DNA of 64,000 bases, from NCBI RefSeq assembly GCF_003426735.1, contig NZ_QVON01000003.1, positions 372,001-436,000 of the forward strand, in the 5' to 3' direction. Of the stretch, positions 34,045-42,082 are shown one piece after another. The translations under genes and the position numbers were made by a program. This stretch comes from Arenibacter sp. P308M17. GTDB taxonomy: Bacteria; Bacteroidota; Bacteroidia; Flavobacteriales; Flavobacteriaceae. The notes under the pieces are model-generated. The model searched no databases, had not been told where the DNA came from, and worked only from the letters and a program-made list of their open reading frames with translations. Numbering within the stretch: the first letter of the stretch is position 1; the number at the start of each line of letters is the position of its first letter.

Positions 34045-35193
34045 ATGGATTTTAATCCTAAAAAGAAAATTTCGAACCTTCTGTTATTAATAGCATCCTT
34101 TGCTATTGTGAGCTTAATCCTCTGGAACACCAACAGTTTTTTCAAGACATTTAAAGAAGAAGAACGTCATAAAATGGAAATTTGGGCCACGGCACAATCT
34201 GAATTCCTGTCCCTTCCCGTTGATGCGGATCCTGGCAACCTGCATATCAAAATCTTTCAGAACAACACTTCGACCCCTATGATACTTGTCAACAAGGACA
34301 GTACCATAAAAATAAACAATATGCCCGGTATCCAGAAAACGGACACGGTTTTTATCCTCGGAAAAATCAATAAATTCAAGGAAGAAAATAAGCCTATCTC
34401 CATAGCGTACAAAGGAGAAAACTTGGCCACACTTTATTATGGTAATTCTGAGGTACTCACCAAGCTAAAATATTACCCAATTGCCCTTTTATTGATTATC
34501 TTCCTTTTTGGAACGGTAATTTATTTTTTGTTCAAGACCAACAAAACCTCCGAACAGAACAAACTTTGGGCCGGTATGGCCAAAGAAACCGCCCACCAGA
34601 TAGGAACCCCCCTATCCTCGCTCTTGGGATGGAACGAACTATTGAGGTCCACGGACATTAATCCGGACATTACCAAGGAAATTGAAAAGGATATTGCCAG
34701 ATTGGAAACCATTACGGAACGTTTTTCAAAAATTGGCTCCCTCCCCATCCTTAATGAACACGACATTGTTGAAGAGACCAAAAATGCATTTGACTATTTA
34801 AAATTAAGGAGTTCCAAACTCATTCAGTTTTCATTTAATTCACAAGCGGACCAAGTTCCAGTACTTTTAAACAAGGCGTTGTACAATTGGACCATAGAAA
34901 ACTTGGTAAAGAACGGTATAGACGCCATGAGGGGCAAGGGCAATATTGCCATAGAAATAGTTCCCAACGGGAACTGGGTCAAGGTTTTAATTTCCGATAC
35001 GGGCAGTGGAATCCCAAAAAAGAATTTTCAGACCATATTTAATCCGGGGGTCACCTCCAAAAAAAGGGGATGGGGCCTAGGGCTTTCTTTGGTAAAAAGA
35101 ATTGTGGAAGAATACCATAAGGGCAAAATTAAAGTACTGACCTCTTCAAAGGACGGTACCATAATGCAAATTACGTTTAAAGTTAAAAATTAA
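34045..35193 (+). CDS. Sensor histidine kinase
   Basis: A 382-residue membrane kinase. A first helix near residues 11-32, a periplasmic sensor of ~110 residues, a second helix near 145-163, then the phosphoacceptor helix with AHQIGTPLSS (His184). The ATPase domain has the N-box VKNGIDAM, the DTGSGIPKK box and a GWGLGLSLVKRI G2 box. It is an orthodox two-component kinase whose response regulator is not nearby. The next gene starts 4 bp after it. Confidence 0.93.
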   Translation: MDFNPKKKISNLLLLIASFAIVSLILWNTNSFFKTFKEEERHKMEIWATAQSEFLSLPVDADPGNLHIKIFQNNTSTPMILVNKDSTIKINNMPGIQKTDTVFILGKINKFKEENKPISIAYKGENLATLYYGNSEVLTKLKYYPIALLLIIFLFGTVIYFLFKTNKTSEQNKLWAGMAKETAHQIGTPLSSLLGWNELLRSTDINPDITKEIEKDIARLETITERFSKIGSLPILNEHDIVEETKNAFDYLKLRSSKLIQFSFNSQADQVPVLLNKALYNWTIENLVKNGIDAMRGKGNIAIEIVPNGNWVKVLISDTGSGIPKKNFQTIFNPGVTSKKRGWGLGLSLVKRIVEEYHKGKIKVLTSSKDGTIMQITFKVKN

Positions 35194-35197
35194 GGCG

Positions 35198-35548
35198 ATG
35201 GCAAAGGAGAAATTAGTTGTAATCAAGGAAGCGGACTTAACGAACAATTGTCCCGAATGCTTTAATCAGGAATTAAAGTTGACCTTTTATCAAAGACACA
35301 CCTATGGTCTACTATACGACAGGACCACTAAGGACATCACCCATGAAATAAAATGTAAAAAATGCAATTCCCTGATCTATCCGATAACCTGGACCGAGGA
35401 CATAGAAAGGGTATATGATTACTACCTAAAAATGATTGCCCCTGACCGTGCCTCCATACGTTTTACTACGCTATTTTATGTGTTGATACTACTGCTTATA
35501 ATAGTAATTGCTGCTGGTGCCTATATTATCTTGAAAGGGTTTATTTAA
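35198..35548 (+). CDS. Zinc-ribbon membrane-anchored protein
   Basis: A 116-residue protein of unknown function. Cys18/Cys21 (NCPEC) and Cys53/Cys56 (KCKKC) form a probable zinc ribbon in the cytoplasm, and the C-terminus has one membrane helix (residues ~91-114). It is only 4 bp after the histidine kinase, so it may be an accessory to that kinase, which is inference. Its stop overlaps the convergent HIT gene by 8 bp. Confidence 0.78.
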   Translation: MAKEKLVVIKEADLTNNCPECFNQELKLTFYQRHTYGLLYDRTTKDITHEIKCKKCNSLIYPITWTEDIERVYDYYLKMIAPDRASIRFTTLFYVLILLLIIVIAAGAYIILKGFI

Positions 35549-35933
35549 TATTGTCCCTAATTTTTTCGGCTATATCCTTAAAATCCTTGGGGGTCAGCAC
35601 AGCCTTATGCTGAAAGGTGGCATCCCTCATTCCATTCAAAGGAATTAAATGTACGTGCACATGGGGTACTTCCAATCCTATTACGGTAAGACCAACCCTA
35701 TTGCAAGGTATACTGGCTTCGATGGCCAAACCTATTTTCCGGGAAAAGGCCATAAGCCCCAAATAGGTTTCCCCGTCCAGGTCCAAAAGTTTGTCCACCT
35801 CTTTTTTGGGGACGCATAAAGTATGCCCGGGAGCATTGGGGTTTATATCCAAAAAGGCATAATAATTATCGTCCTCGGCAATTTTATAGGACGGGATTTC
35901 CCCGTTTATAATTCTTGTAAATATTGATGGCAT
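35541..35933 (-). CDS. HIT family protein
   Basis: A 130-residue histidine-triad nucleotide hydrolase. The triad motif is VPHVHVHLIPL near residue 98, and NAPGHTLCVPKKE is the earlier family signature. HIT proteins hydrolyse AMP-linked substrates such as adenosine phosphoramidate or ApppA. It is convergent with the zinc-ribbon gene and has its own short upstream region next to greA. Confidence 0.92.
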   Translation of the reverse strand: MPSIFTRIINGEIPSYKIAEDDNYYAFLDINPNAPGHTLCVPKKEVDKLLDLDGETYLGLMAFSRKIGLAIEASIPCNRVGLTVIGLEVPHVHVHLIPLNGMRDATFQHKAVLTPKDFKDIAEKIRDNIK

Positions 35934-36050
35934 ATTTCTAAACTTAAATCAATTTAAAAGATAGTACAAATATTGCAAAAATACCTCCTTAATGTATTTT
36001 GAATAATTTATACAGGCGTACCTACCATTATAAAACCTGTCTTTAAAATG

Positions 36051-36083
36051 AAGGCCTCAATTGAACGGATCAATTGAGGCCTT
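36051..36083 (-). terminator. Terminator of greA
   Basis: A 14-bp perfect stem (36051-36064 with 36070-36083) with a 5-base loop, beginning 21 bp after the greA stop on the minus strand. A T-rich stretch follows on that strand. It also insulates HIT from greA. Confidence 0.75.
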
Positions 36084-36103
36084 ATCTTATTTTTTAAAAT
36101 GAT

Positions 36104-36577
36104 CTATCTGGAAATTTCCAAAATTTCAAATTTCAAGGTTCCGTTGGGAACGGTAATTTCTGCGGTCTCCCCCACTTTTTTTCCCAACAGCCCCTTGCCG
36201 ATAGGTGAACTCACAGAAATCTTGGAAGTCTTTAGATCCGCTTCGCTTTCTGCTACAAGGGTATATTTCATTTCCATTCCGTTGTTCAGGTTTTTCAATT
36301 TAACCGTAGATAACACCAATACCTTGGAGGTATCCAGTTGCGATTCATCTATTAACCTTGCATTGGCCAAAGTCTCCTCCATCTTGGAAATTTTCATCTC
36401 CAACAGACCTTGTGCCTCCTTTGCGGCATCATACTCGGCATTTTCCGACAAATCCCCTTTATCCCTGGCCTCTCCAATTGCCTGTGAAGCTTTTGGACGC
36501 TCAACATCCTTTAGGTAATTAAGTTCATCCCTCAATTTTTTTAGCCCCTCTGCTGTATAATAAGATACCTTACTCAT
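36104..36577 (-). CDS. greA: Transcription elongation factor GreA
   Basis: A 157-residue factor that rescues backtracked RNA polymerase by stimulating transcript cleavage. The N-terminal coiled coil contains EARDKGDLSENAEYDAAKEAQ with the acidic tip that enters the polymerase channel, and the C-terminal FKBP-like domain has SPIGKGLLGKKVGE. The length matches the family. A TATATTTG element on the minus strand at 36632-36639 may be its promoter. Confidence 0.96.
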   Translation of the reverse strand: MSKVSYYTAEGLKKLRDELNYLKDVERPKASQAIGEARDKGDLSENAEYDAAKEAQGLLEMKISKMEETLANARLIDESQLDTSKVLVLSTVKLKNLNNGMEMKYTLVAESEADLKTSKISVSSPIGKGLLGKKVGETAEITVPNGTLKFEILEISR

Positions 36578-36631
36578 AAGTTCTATATTAAATAAATAGG
36601 AAAATCCCCTTTTTTTAAAGAGGATTTAAGA

Positions 36632-36639
36632 CAAATATA
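36632..36639 (-). promoter_or_regulatory. Candidate -7 element of greA (TATATTTG)
   Basis: A perfect TAnnTTTG element read on the minus strand, 55 bp before the greA start. The plus-strand gene at 36690 is divergent from it. Confidence 0.45.
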
Positions 36640-36689
36640 CATAAATTTTGTTCAATTTTGTTTAAGTTATATAATATAGACATAGTGGT

Positions 36690-37127
36690 ATGAAACACAT
36701 ATTGGGATTATTGCTTTTATTTTTATTGTTGTCCTGCGACAAGAACTCCACCAATAGAAATCCGTACCTGCAAGAAATTAGTTTTAGGTTCGATCTTAAT
36801 TTGAACCTTCCCGCTTACAGCGCCTTGACCAATACGGGAAGTGCCATATATGTGGATAACGCTGCAGTAGGTACCCGAGGTGCATTTGTCATCAATACCG
36901 GTTTTAATTCCTATATGGCATGGGAAGCCAGCTGCCCCAACCATGCCCCTAACAACTGTTCCACAATGTCATTGAATGGACAGTTGGTTACCTGCTCCTG
37001 TGAAGGTTACAAATACCACCTGTTTACCGGGCAACTTATGAACAGGCCGGACGACGGCAAGAGTTACCATGACCTACTTTTTTACCGTGCTACCTATAGT
37101 GGCAATTCGGTAATCATTTCCAATTAA
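36690..37127 (+). CDS. Rieske-like lipoprotein with incomplete cluster ligands
   Basis: A 145-residue lipoprotein (lipobox LLLSC, Cys16). The C-terminal half has a Rieske-type beta layout with the two loops CPNHAPNNC (Cys82 to Cys90) and TCSCEGYKYHLFTG (Cys102, Cys104). A functional Rieske protein needs two Cys and two His as CxH and CxxH; here the first loop is Cys-x2-His and the second has Glu105 at the His position. It probably does not hold a standard 2Fe-2S cluster. The function is unknown, and it is transcribed divergently from greA. Confidence 0.72.
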   Translation: MKHILGLLLLFLLLSCDKNSTNRNPYLQEISFRFDLNLNLPAYSALTNTGSAIYVDNAAVGTRGAFVINTGFNSYMAWEASCPNHAPNNCSTMSLNGQLVTCSCEGYKYHLFTGQLMNRPDDGKSYHDLLFYRATYSGNSVIISN

Positions 37128-37133
37128 TTCTCC

Positions 37134-38132
37134 TTAGATCCGGCCTAGGATTTTATCCATCATCCAACTGGTATGCAGCCCGGAAAGCCCGGTAGAAGGA
37201 TGTTCCCTGTTTTCCAGCAAATGCTTCCGTATATTTTCTACATGGAACTGCTGCACGTGCTTAGGATGCTCAACAAAGAGGCTTGTTGTTCCTTTTTCAT
37301 TGATCAAGGTAATATCCTCTTCATTAAATACGGAGAATATTATTTTACCCTTACTTCCTATAATCTCCACCTTATCTTCCCTATCGGACGCAGCAAAATT
37401 CCAACTCCCCTCCCCGGTAACTCCATTTTCGTATATCCAACATGCTGAAATCGCATCTTTTGCCGTATATAATTTTTGCTGATTGGTGCTTACCCCAAAG
37501 GCATTTTCAACATTCCCAAGATAAAACGAAAATAAATCCAGACCATGGCTGGCCAAATCATCAAAATAACCCCCCGGCGCAATTTTGCCATCTGTCCTCC
37601 AATTATATGTTTTTTGAAGATCTTCAGTACTGGGAGGCTTGGAGAGGTGCCAACGAATATGTCTTACTTTCCCGATCCCATCATTCTCCATCCACTCCTT
37701 TATCTTTAGGAACCTTGGCAACGAACGTCTATAATAGGCAACAAAAAGTGGTAATTGTTTTTCCTTAAATACATTGTATATCTCCAAACTCTCCGCATGG
37801 CTTGGTGCCATAGGTTTCTCCACACAACAGGGCTTGCCGACTTCAGCTACCATTAAGGCGTAATATTTATGGGTATCCGGGGGGGTGGCTATATAAACGG
37901 CATCTACTTCAGGATCCATAATCAAATCCTCGGCATTGGAGTAATATTTGGACACGCCATGCCTTTTGGCATAGTCCTCCGCCTTTTCTTTATCCCTGCG
38001 CATTACGGCTATCAACTGAAAATCCTTGGTCTGTTGGTAAGGCGGTCCGCTTTTAACCTCGGTAACCGCTCCACAACCAATTATACCCCAACGCAATGGT
38101 TTATTGTACTTATTTTTGTTCATACCCAACAT
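37134..38132 (-). CDS. Gfo/Idh/MocA family oxidoreductase (cytoplasmic)
   Basis: A 332-residue NAD(P)-dependent sugar oxidoreductase. The N-terminal Rossmann motif GIIGCGAVTEVK lies near residues 16-27, and the catalytic Lys is in CCVEKPMAPSHAES near 99. A C-terminal Gfo/Idh/MocA domain follows. It lacks a Tat signal, unlike the second member at 40370. The two nearest ATGs (Met1 and Met4) make the start uncertain by nine bases. Such enzymes oxidise or reduce sugars or inositol-type substrates. Confidence 0.88.
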   Translation of the reverse strand: MLGMNKNKYNKPLRWGIIGCGAVTEVKSGPPYQQTKDFQLIAVMRRDKEKAEDYAKRHGVSKYYSNAEDLIMDPEVDAVYIATPPDTHKYYALMVAEVGKPCCVEKPMAPSHAESLEIYNVFKEKQLPLFVAYYRRSLPRFLKIKEWMENDGIGKVRHIRWHLSKPPSTEDLQKTYNWRTDGKIAPGGYFDDLASHGLDLFSFYLGNVENAFGVSTNQQKLYTAKDAISACWIYENGVTGEGSWNFAASDREDKVEIIGSKGKIIFSVFNEEDITLINEKGTTSLFVEHPKHVQQFHVENIRKHLLENREHPSTGLSGLHTSWMMDKILGRI

Positions 38133-38556
38133 ATTTATAGGTTATGGCTATTTACATGAGCCACAAAAATAAGGGTTAAAAAATGAATGGGGTAGCCTAA
38201 AATCCAGGATTATCCTTAATGCCTTGAAAATTTACCATTGCTCTGGACGACAGGATCAAAATAATTAAATCTCCTATTGAATCTCAAAAATAACCAAAGC
38301 CCGCCACCGGAATTCTTTACTTTACAGACCATGACCAACTTCACAATTCTTAACTCTTCTTAATGGTATTTTACCAATAATTGAATTTCTGCCAAAATTT
38401 GGCATATAAAATTGGAAAATGACATAGTTTTTAAATAGTTTTATAAAAAACAGTGAAGTATTAACAATAAAATAATGTACTACTTATAATTTAAGAACTG
38501 TTTTTATAATCAATGCGACATTCCAAATGATAGTGTCATCATAAAGCCTTATTTAA
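38133..38556. other. Intergenic region, no gene seen
   Basis: A 424-bp AT-rich spacer between the divergent Gfo/Idh/MocA gene and the DUF1080 gene. No open frame of note, no RNA and no repeat. It should carry the promoters of both units, but no convincing element was identified. Confidence 0.45.
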
Positions 38557-39153
38557 ATGAAAGCAAAAATTATTGGTACTTTTCTTATAGTAAATTTAAT
38601 TACCTTAAGCCTATCTGCGCAGGACCCAGTACTTAAAAGTGCTTTTAACGGGAAAAATCTTAAAGGATGGGTCGTCCCTGAAAACAACATATGGTGGTCC
38701 GTGGAAAACGGAATATTACGGGCCAAAAGTGGTCCTGATAAAAAAGGATCCATATTGTGGACGGACAAGGAATATACCGATTTTGTAATTGAGACCGACT
38801 TCAGATATGATGAAGGAACTGTAGATACCGGAATTTTCCTCAGAAGTGATACGGAACAAATACAAATGGGGATTTCGGGCTCTTTAAAGCGCGATATGAC
38901 CGGCTCTCCCTATATTGTTGGGAAAAAATATCCCGTAGAGGCCCAGAACGTGAAGGAAATTCTAAAGCCCAACGAATGGAATACCATTAAAGTGATCGCC
39001 ATTGCCGGCTATTATGAAGTTTGGCTCAACAACAAACATGTTATGAGCTATACCTCCGACACTTATGTTAAAACGGGGCCAATAGGATTGCAACTACATC
39101 CCAACACAGAAATGACCGCAAGCTTCCGAAATATCAAAATTGGAAAAATGTAG
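38557..39153 (+). CDS. DUF1080 exported protein (3-keto-disaccharide hydrolase family)
   Basis: A 198-residue secreted protein: a signal peptide (KIIGTFLIVNLITLSLSAQ) followed by a single concanavalin-like DUF1080 domain, with FNGKNLKGWVV, IETDFRYDEGTVDTGIFLRS and NEWNTIKVIA. DUF1080 proteins (PF06439) are now tied to 3-keto-glycoside hydrolysis, working with Gfo/Idh/MocA dehydrogenases that oxidise sugar C3. Two such dehydrogenases lie here (37134 and 40370), so a 3-keto pathway is plausible, though the substrate is unknown. Confidence 0.85.
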   Translation: MKAKIIGTFLIVNLITLSLSAQDPVLKSAFNGKNLKGWVVPENNIWWSVENGILRAKSGPDKKGSILWTDKEYTDFVIETDFRYDEGTVDTGIFLRSDTEQIQMGISGSLKRDMTGSPYIVGKKYPVEAQNVKEILKPNEWNTIKVIAIAGYYEVWLNNKHVMSYTSDTYVKTGPIGLQLHPNTEMTASFRNIKIGKM

Positions 39154-39217
39154 CGGAATTACAATCACTCATTGAACTTTGAACAAATCTATCCAATGGA
39201 ATATCGATCAAATAAGA

Positions 39218-40312
39218 ATGAACATGCGAAAATTACTTCTTAAATCTGGTTTATACAGTGTTATAGCCCTATTATTTATGGTTTCCTGTAAACAGGCCAA
39301 GTCTGATAAAAAAAATGAGGCCGATATACGGCCCAAGGCAGAAAAAAGAATAAAACTGGTCCGTAACGATCAAGAAAAAAAGGTGGATGTCTTTATTGAT
39401 GGCAATCTATTTACCTCCTACATCTATCCCACCAACATTAAAAAACCGGTACTGTATCCTTTAATTACCCCAAAGGGCACCAAGATTACCAGAAAATATC
39501 CCTTGGAACCATCTGTTGGGGAAAGGGTGGACCATCCGCATCACGTAGGGGTCTGGTTTAATTACGGCGATGTTAACGGATTGGATTTTTGGAACAATTC
39601 AGATTCCATAAAAGTTGAAAAGAGAGGAAGTTACGGCACCATTCTTCATAAGGAAATATTGGGAATGGAAGACGGCAATGAGGAAGCAAGCCTAAAGGTA
39701 GCCATGGATTGGGTGTCCCATGAAGGAAAGGTATTGCTAAAAGAAAACACCACTTTTATTTTTAGAGGCGATCACGATGAATATTCCATAGACCGCATCA
39801 CCAACCTTTCCGCCCCCAACGAAAAAGTAATTTTTAAGGACAATAAGGAGGGAGTCTTGGGCATACGGGTTACACGCCAATTGGAGCACCCCTCGGACAA
39901 GCCGGATATTTTTACCGATTCCAATGGAATCCCGACCGGTGTCCCTGTGCTGAACAATGAAGGTGTAAATGGCAATTACATTAACAGCGAAAATATTGAA
40001 GGAGATGACTGTTGGGGAAAACGATCCAATTGGGTTAATTTAAGAGCTAATATTGGAGATGAAACAATCTCCCTGGCCATATTGGACCACACTTCCAATG
40101 CCGGTTATCCTACCTATTGGCATACCCGTGGTTATGGCCTTTTTGCGGCCAATCCACTTGGACAGGAGGTTTTTAGCAATGGAAAGGAAACCTTGAACCT
40201 AAGCTTGGACCAAGGGGAAGAGATAACCTTTAAACACCGAATTATAGTTGCCAGTAAGAATTTGGAAAAGCCGGCACTTGATGCGGAATTCAATAAATTT
40301 TCCACCCAATAG
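39218..40312 (+). CDS. DUF6807 (PmoA-like) lipoprotein
   Basis: About 364 residues from the ATG at 39218; an in-frame TTG at 39179 would add 13 residues before the lipoprotein signal (lipobox MVSC, Cys24), so it is rejected. The mature part contains RVDHPHHVGVWFNYGDVNG and HTSNAGYPTYWHTRGYGLFAANPLG, both typical of DUF6807-type proteins that occur next to sugar-oxidation genes in Bacteroidota. Its biochemical role is not established. It forms a run with DUF1080 (64-bp gap) and the Tat-exported oxidoreductase. Confidence 0.78.
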   Translation: MNMRKLLLKSGLYSVIALLFMVSCKQAKSDKKNEADIRPKAEKRIKLVRNDQEKKVDVFIDGNLFTSYIYPTNIKKPVLYPLITPKGTKITRKYPLEPSVGERVDHPHHVGVWFNYGDVNGLDFWNNSDSIKVEKRGSYGTILHKEILGMEDGNEEASLKVAMDWVSHEGKVLLKENTTFIFRGDHDEYSIDRITNLSAPNEKVIFKDNKEGVLGIRVTRQLEHPSDKPDIFTDSNGIPTGVPVLNNEGVNGNYINSENIEGDDCWGKRSNWVNLRANIGDETISLAILDHTSNAGYPTYWHTRGYGLFAANPLGQEVFSNGKETLNLSLDQGEEITFKHRIIVASKNLEKPALDAEFNKFSTQ

Positions 40313-40369
40313 CCCTCCGGCCCGCTTATCACATATAATAAGCAATACATCTATTAATAAGACTTAATT

Positions 40370-41746
40370 ATGGACAACAGAAGAGACTTTATTAAAAAAA
40401 CCACCCTTGCCAGTACCGGTGTTGTTGTTGGTGCATCTGCCTTTTCCGCAAAATCTTATGGGAATATTCTTGGCGCCAATGACCGTGTGGTCCTAGGATC
40501 TATTGGTGTTAGGGGACGTGGAAGTGACCTACTGGACAACTTCTCCAAAATGTACGATGATGGCGTCCAAATAAAAACGGTTTGTGATGTTGATTCTGCC
40601 GTTTTGGGCGAAAAAGTACAAACCGCGACCAAAAATCAAAAAGGCAACAAACCGGGCACCGAAGAAGATATGCGCCGTGTTTTTGAGGACAAGGACATAG
40701 ATGCCGTAATCATAGCAGTGCCCAATCATTGGCATGCCCTATCCACAATCTGGGCCTGCCAGGCCGGAAAACACGTGTATGTTGAAAAACCCAGTTCCCA
40801 TAATGTATGGGAGGGAAGAAAAATGGTAGAGGCCGCCAGAAAATATAACCGTGTAGTACAGGTAGGGTTTCAAAACCGATCTATTGCCAACGTTATGCAG
40901 GCCATGGACTTTTTGCACGGTGGGGGCATTGGGGAAGTATTTTTGTCCCGAGGCACCTGCTTTAAACCAAGGGATTCCTTTGGAATTTCCCCGGACAGCG
41001 TATCACCGTCCAACTTGAACTACGATCTTTGGCTGGGTCCGGCCACTTATAGGCCATACAATGAAAAAAAGGGACACTACAATTGGCATTGGCACTGGGA
41101 TACAGGCAACGGCGACACCGGCAACCAAGGGCCACATCAATTTGATATAGCACGATGGGGCCTCAACAAAAAAGTACATCCCGTAAAAGTGCAGTCCATG
41201 GGAGGAATTTTTGGGATATCGCCCAAAGAATGCTCCCAAGAGACCCCAAACACCCAAACCTCGGTATTTGAGTATGGGGATGGTAAAATCCTGGAATTTG
41301 AAACCAGGGGCAGGTATACCAACCATGAGGCCAATTTAGGTGTTAAAATTGGCAATATGTTTTACGGAACGGAAGGGTGGATGGAAGTAAACGGTTCTAC
41401 ATGGAAAGCGTACAAAGGCAAGGAAACCGAGCCTTTTGCCGGCTCTGGAATGGCAGCGAGCGCAGCGGTAGGTGGAGACACCTCCTTTCTGACCGCACCG
41501 GATAGTAAAGGGCATTTCGGGAATTTTATAGATGGGGTACGCTCCGGCAACCATAAAGATATCAATTGCGATATAGAGGTAGGCCATATGTCTACCGTAT
41601 TGCCGTTAATTGCCAACATAGCTTACAGAGTTGGGGATACCTTAAGGTTCAATGGGGAATTCGAAAAGTTTTTGGATAACGAGGAAGCGGATCTGTTGCT
41701 AACCCGAAAATACAGATACCCATACATAGTACCGGAAAACGTATAA
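40370..41746 (+). CDS. Tat-exported Gfo/Idh/MocA family oxidoreductase
   Basis: A 458-residue oxidoreductase. It starts with NRRDFIKKTTLAS, a twin-arginine signal ending near residue 30, so it is exported folded with its NAD(P). The Rossmann motif is LGSIGVRGRG and the catalytic Lys is in HVYVEKPSSHN. A long C-terminal substrate domain follows (NYDLWLGPATYRPYNEKKGHYNWHW region). It is likely to oxidise a sugar at C3 in the periplasm, consistent with DUF1080 and DUF6807 genes upstream. Downstream comes a MITE-like repeat. Confidence 0.9.
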   Translation: MDNRRDFIKKTTLASTGVVVGASAFSAKSYGNILGANDRVVLGSIGVRGRGSDLLDNFSKMYDDGVQIKTVCDVDSAVLGEKVQTATKNQKGNKPGTEEDMRRVFEDKDIDAVIIAVPNHWHALSTIWACQAGKHVYVEKPSSHNVWEGRKMVEAARKYNRVVQVGFQNRSIANVMQAMDFLHGGGIGEVFLSRGTCFKPRDSFGISPDSVSPSNLNYDLWLGPATYRPYNEKKGHYNWHWHWDTGNGDTGNQGPHQFDIARWGLNKKVHPVKVQSMGGIFGISPKECSQETPNTQTSVFEYGDGKILEFETRGRYTNHEANLGVKIGNMFYGTEGWMEVNGSTWKAYKGKETEPFAGSGMAASAAVGGDTSFLTAPDSKGHFGNFIDGVRSGNHKDINCDIEVGHMSTVLPLIANIAYRVGDTLRFNGEFEKFLDNEEADLLLTRKYRYPYIVPENV

Positions 41747-41748
41747 TC

Positions 41749-41941
41749 ACATGACAAAAATTGTTTTAACTAGGTTTCTCGGAAAATCCGTTTTACCCCA
41801 AACCCTAAAGCCTGCCTGTCCGGTAGGCAGGGGAGCCTGATTTTCCTCAATTCCACCCCTGCCCGACTACTTCGTTCAGGCGGGCTTTAGGGTCGGGGTC
41901 AAAAATTGAGGAAAATCTTGCCAAATTGAATTTTGTCATGT
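41749..41941. repeat. MITE-like nested inverted-repeat element
   Basis: A 193-bp block between two convergent genes bounded by imperfect terminal inverted repeats of about 13 bp (ACATGACAAAA at 41749 and TTTTGTCATGT ending at 41941). Nested inside are two further inverted-repeat pairs: 41839-41852 with 41904-41917 (14 bp perfect) and CCCTAAAGCC / GGCTTTAGGG at about 41803 and 41882. It contains CCTGCCTGTCC and GGCAGG segments similar in style to repeats A and B. It encodes nothing. Confidence 0.65.
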
Positions 41942-41975
41942 ACTAAAAATCACAATATACTTGAACACCATCGAA

Positions 41976-41997
41976 ATCGAATGGGGTACCATTCGAT
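41976..41997. terminator. Hairpin (9-bp stem) beyond the MITE-like element
   Basis: ATCGAATGG paired with CCATTCGAT around a 4-base loop. It may end transcription from the plus-strand sugar operon, but there is no clean T-run. Confidence 0.3.
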
Positions 41998-42010
41998 TCT
42001 CAAAAACAAC

Positions 42011-42049
42011 AAACCCCGCTCTTGACTTGGATCGTCAGCAGCGGGGTTT
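42011..42049. terminator. Bidirectional terminator of receptor gene
   Basis: A 10-bp GC-rich stem (AAACCCCGCT with AGCGGGGTTT) and a 19-base loop, 34 bp after the receptor stop on the minus strand; T-rich bases flank the 3' side in both directions. Confidence 0.6.
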
Positions 42050-42082
42050 TGGTTAAAATACTATTTTTATATCGAGACTTCC

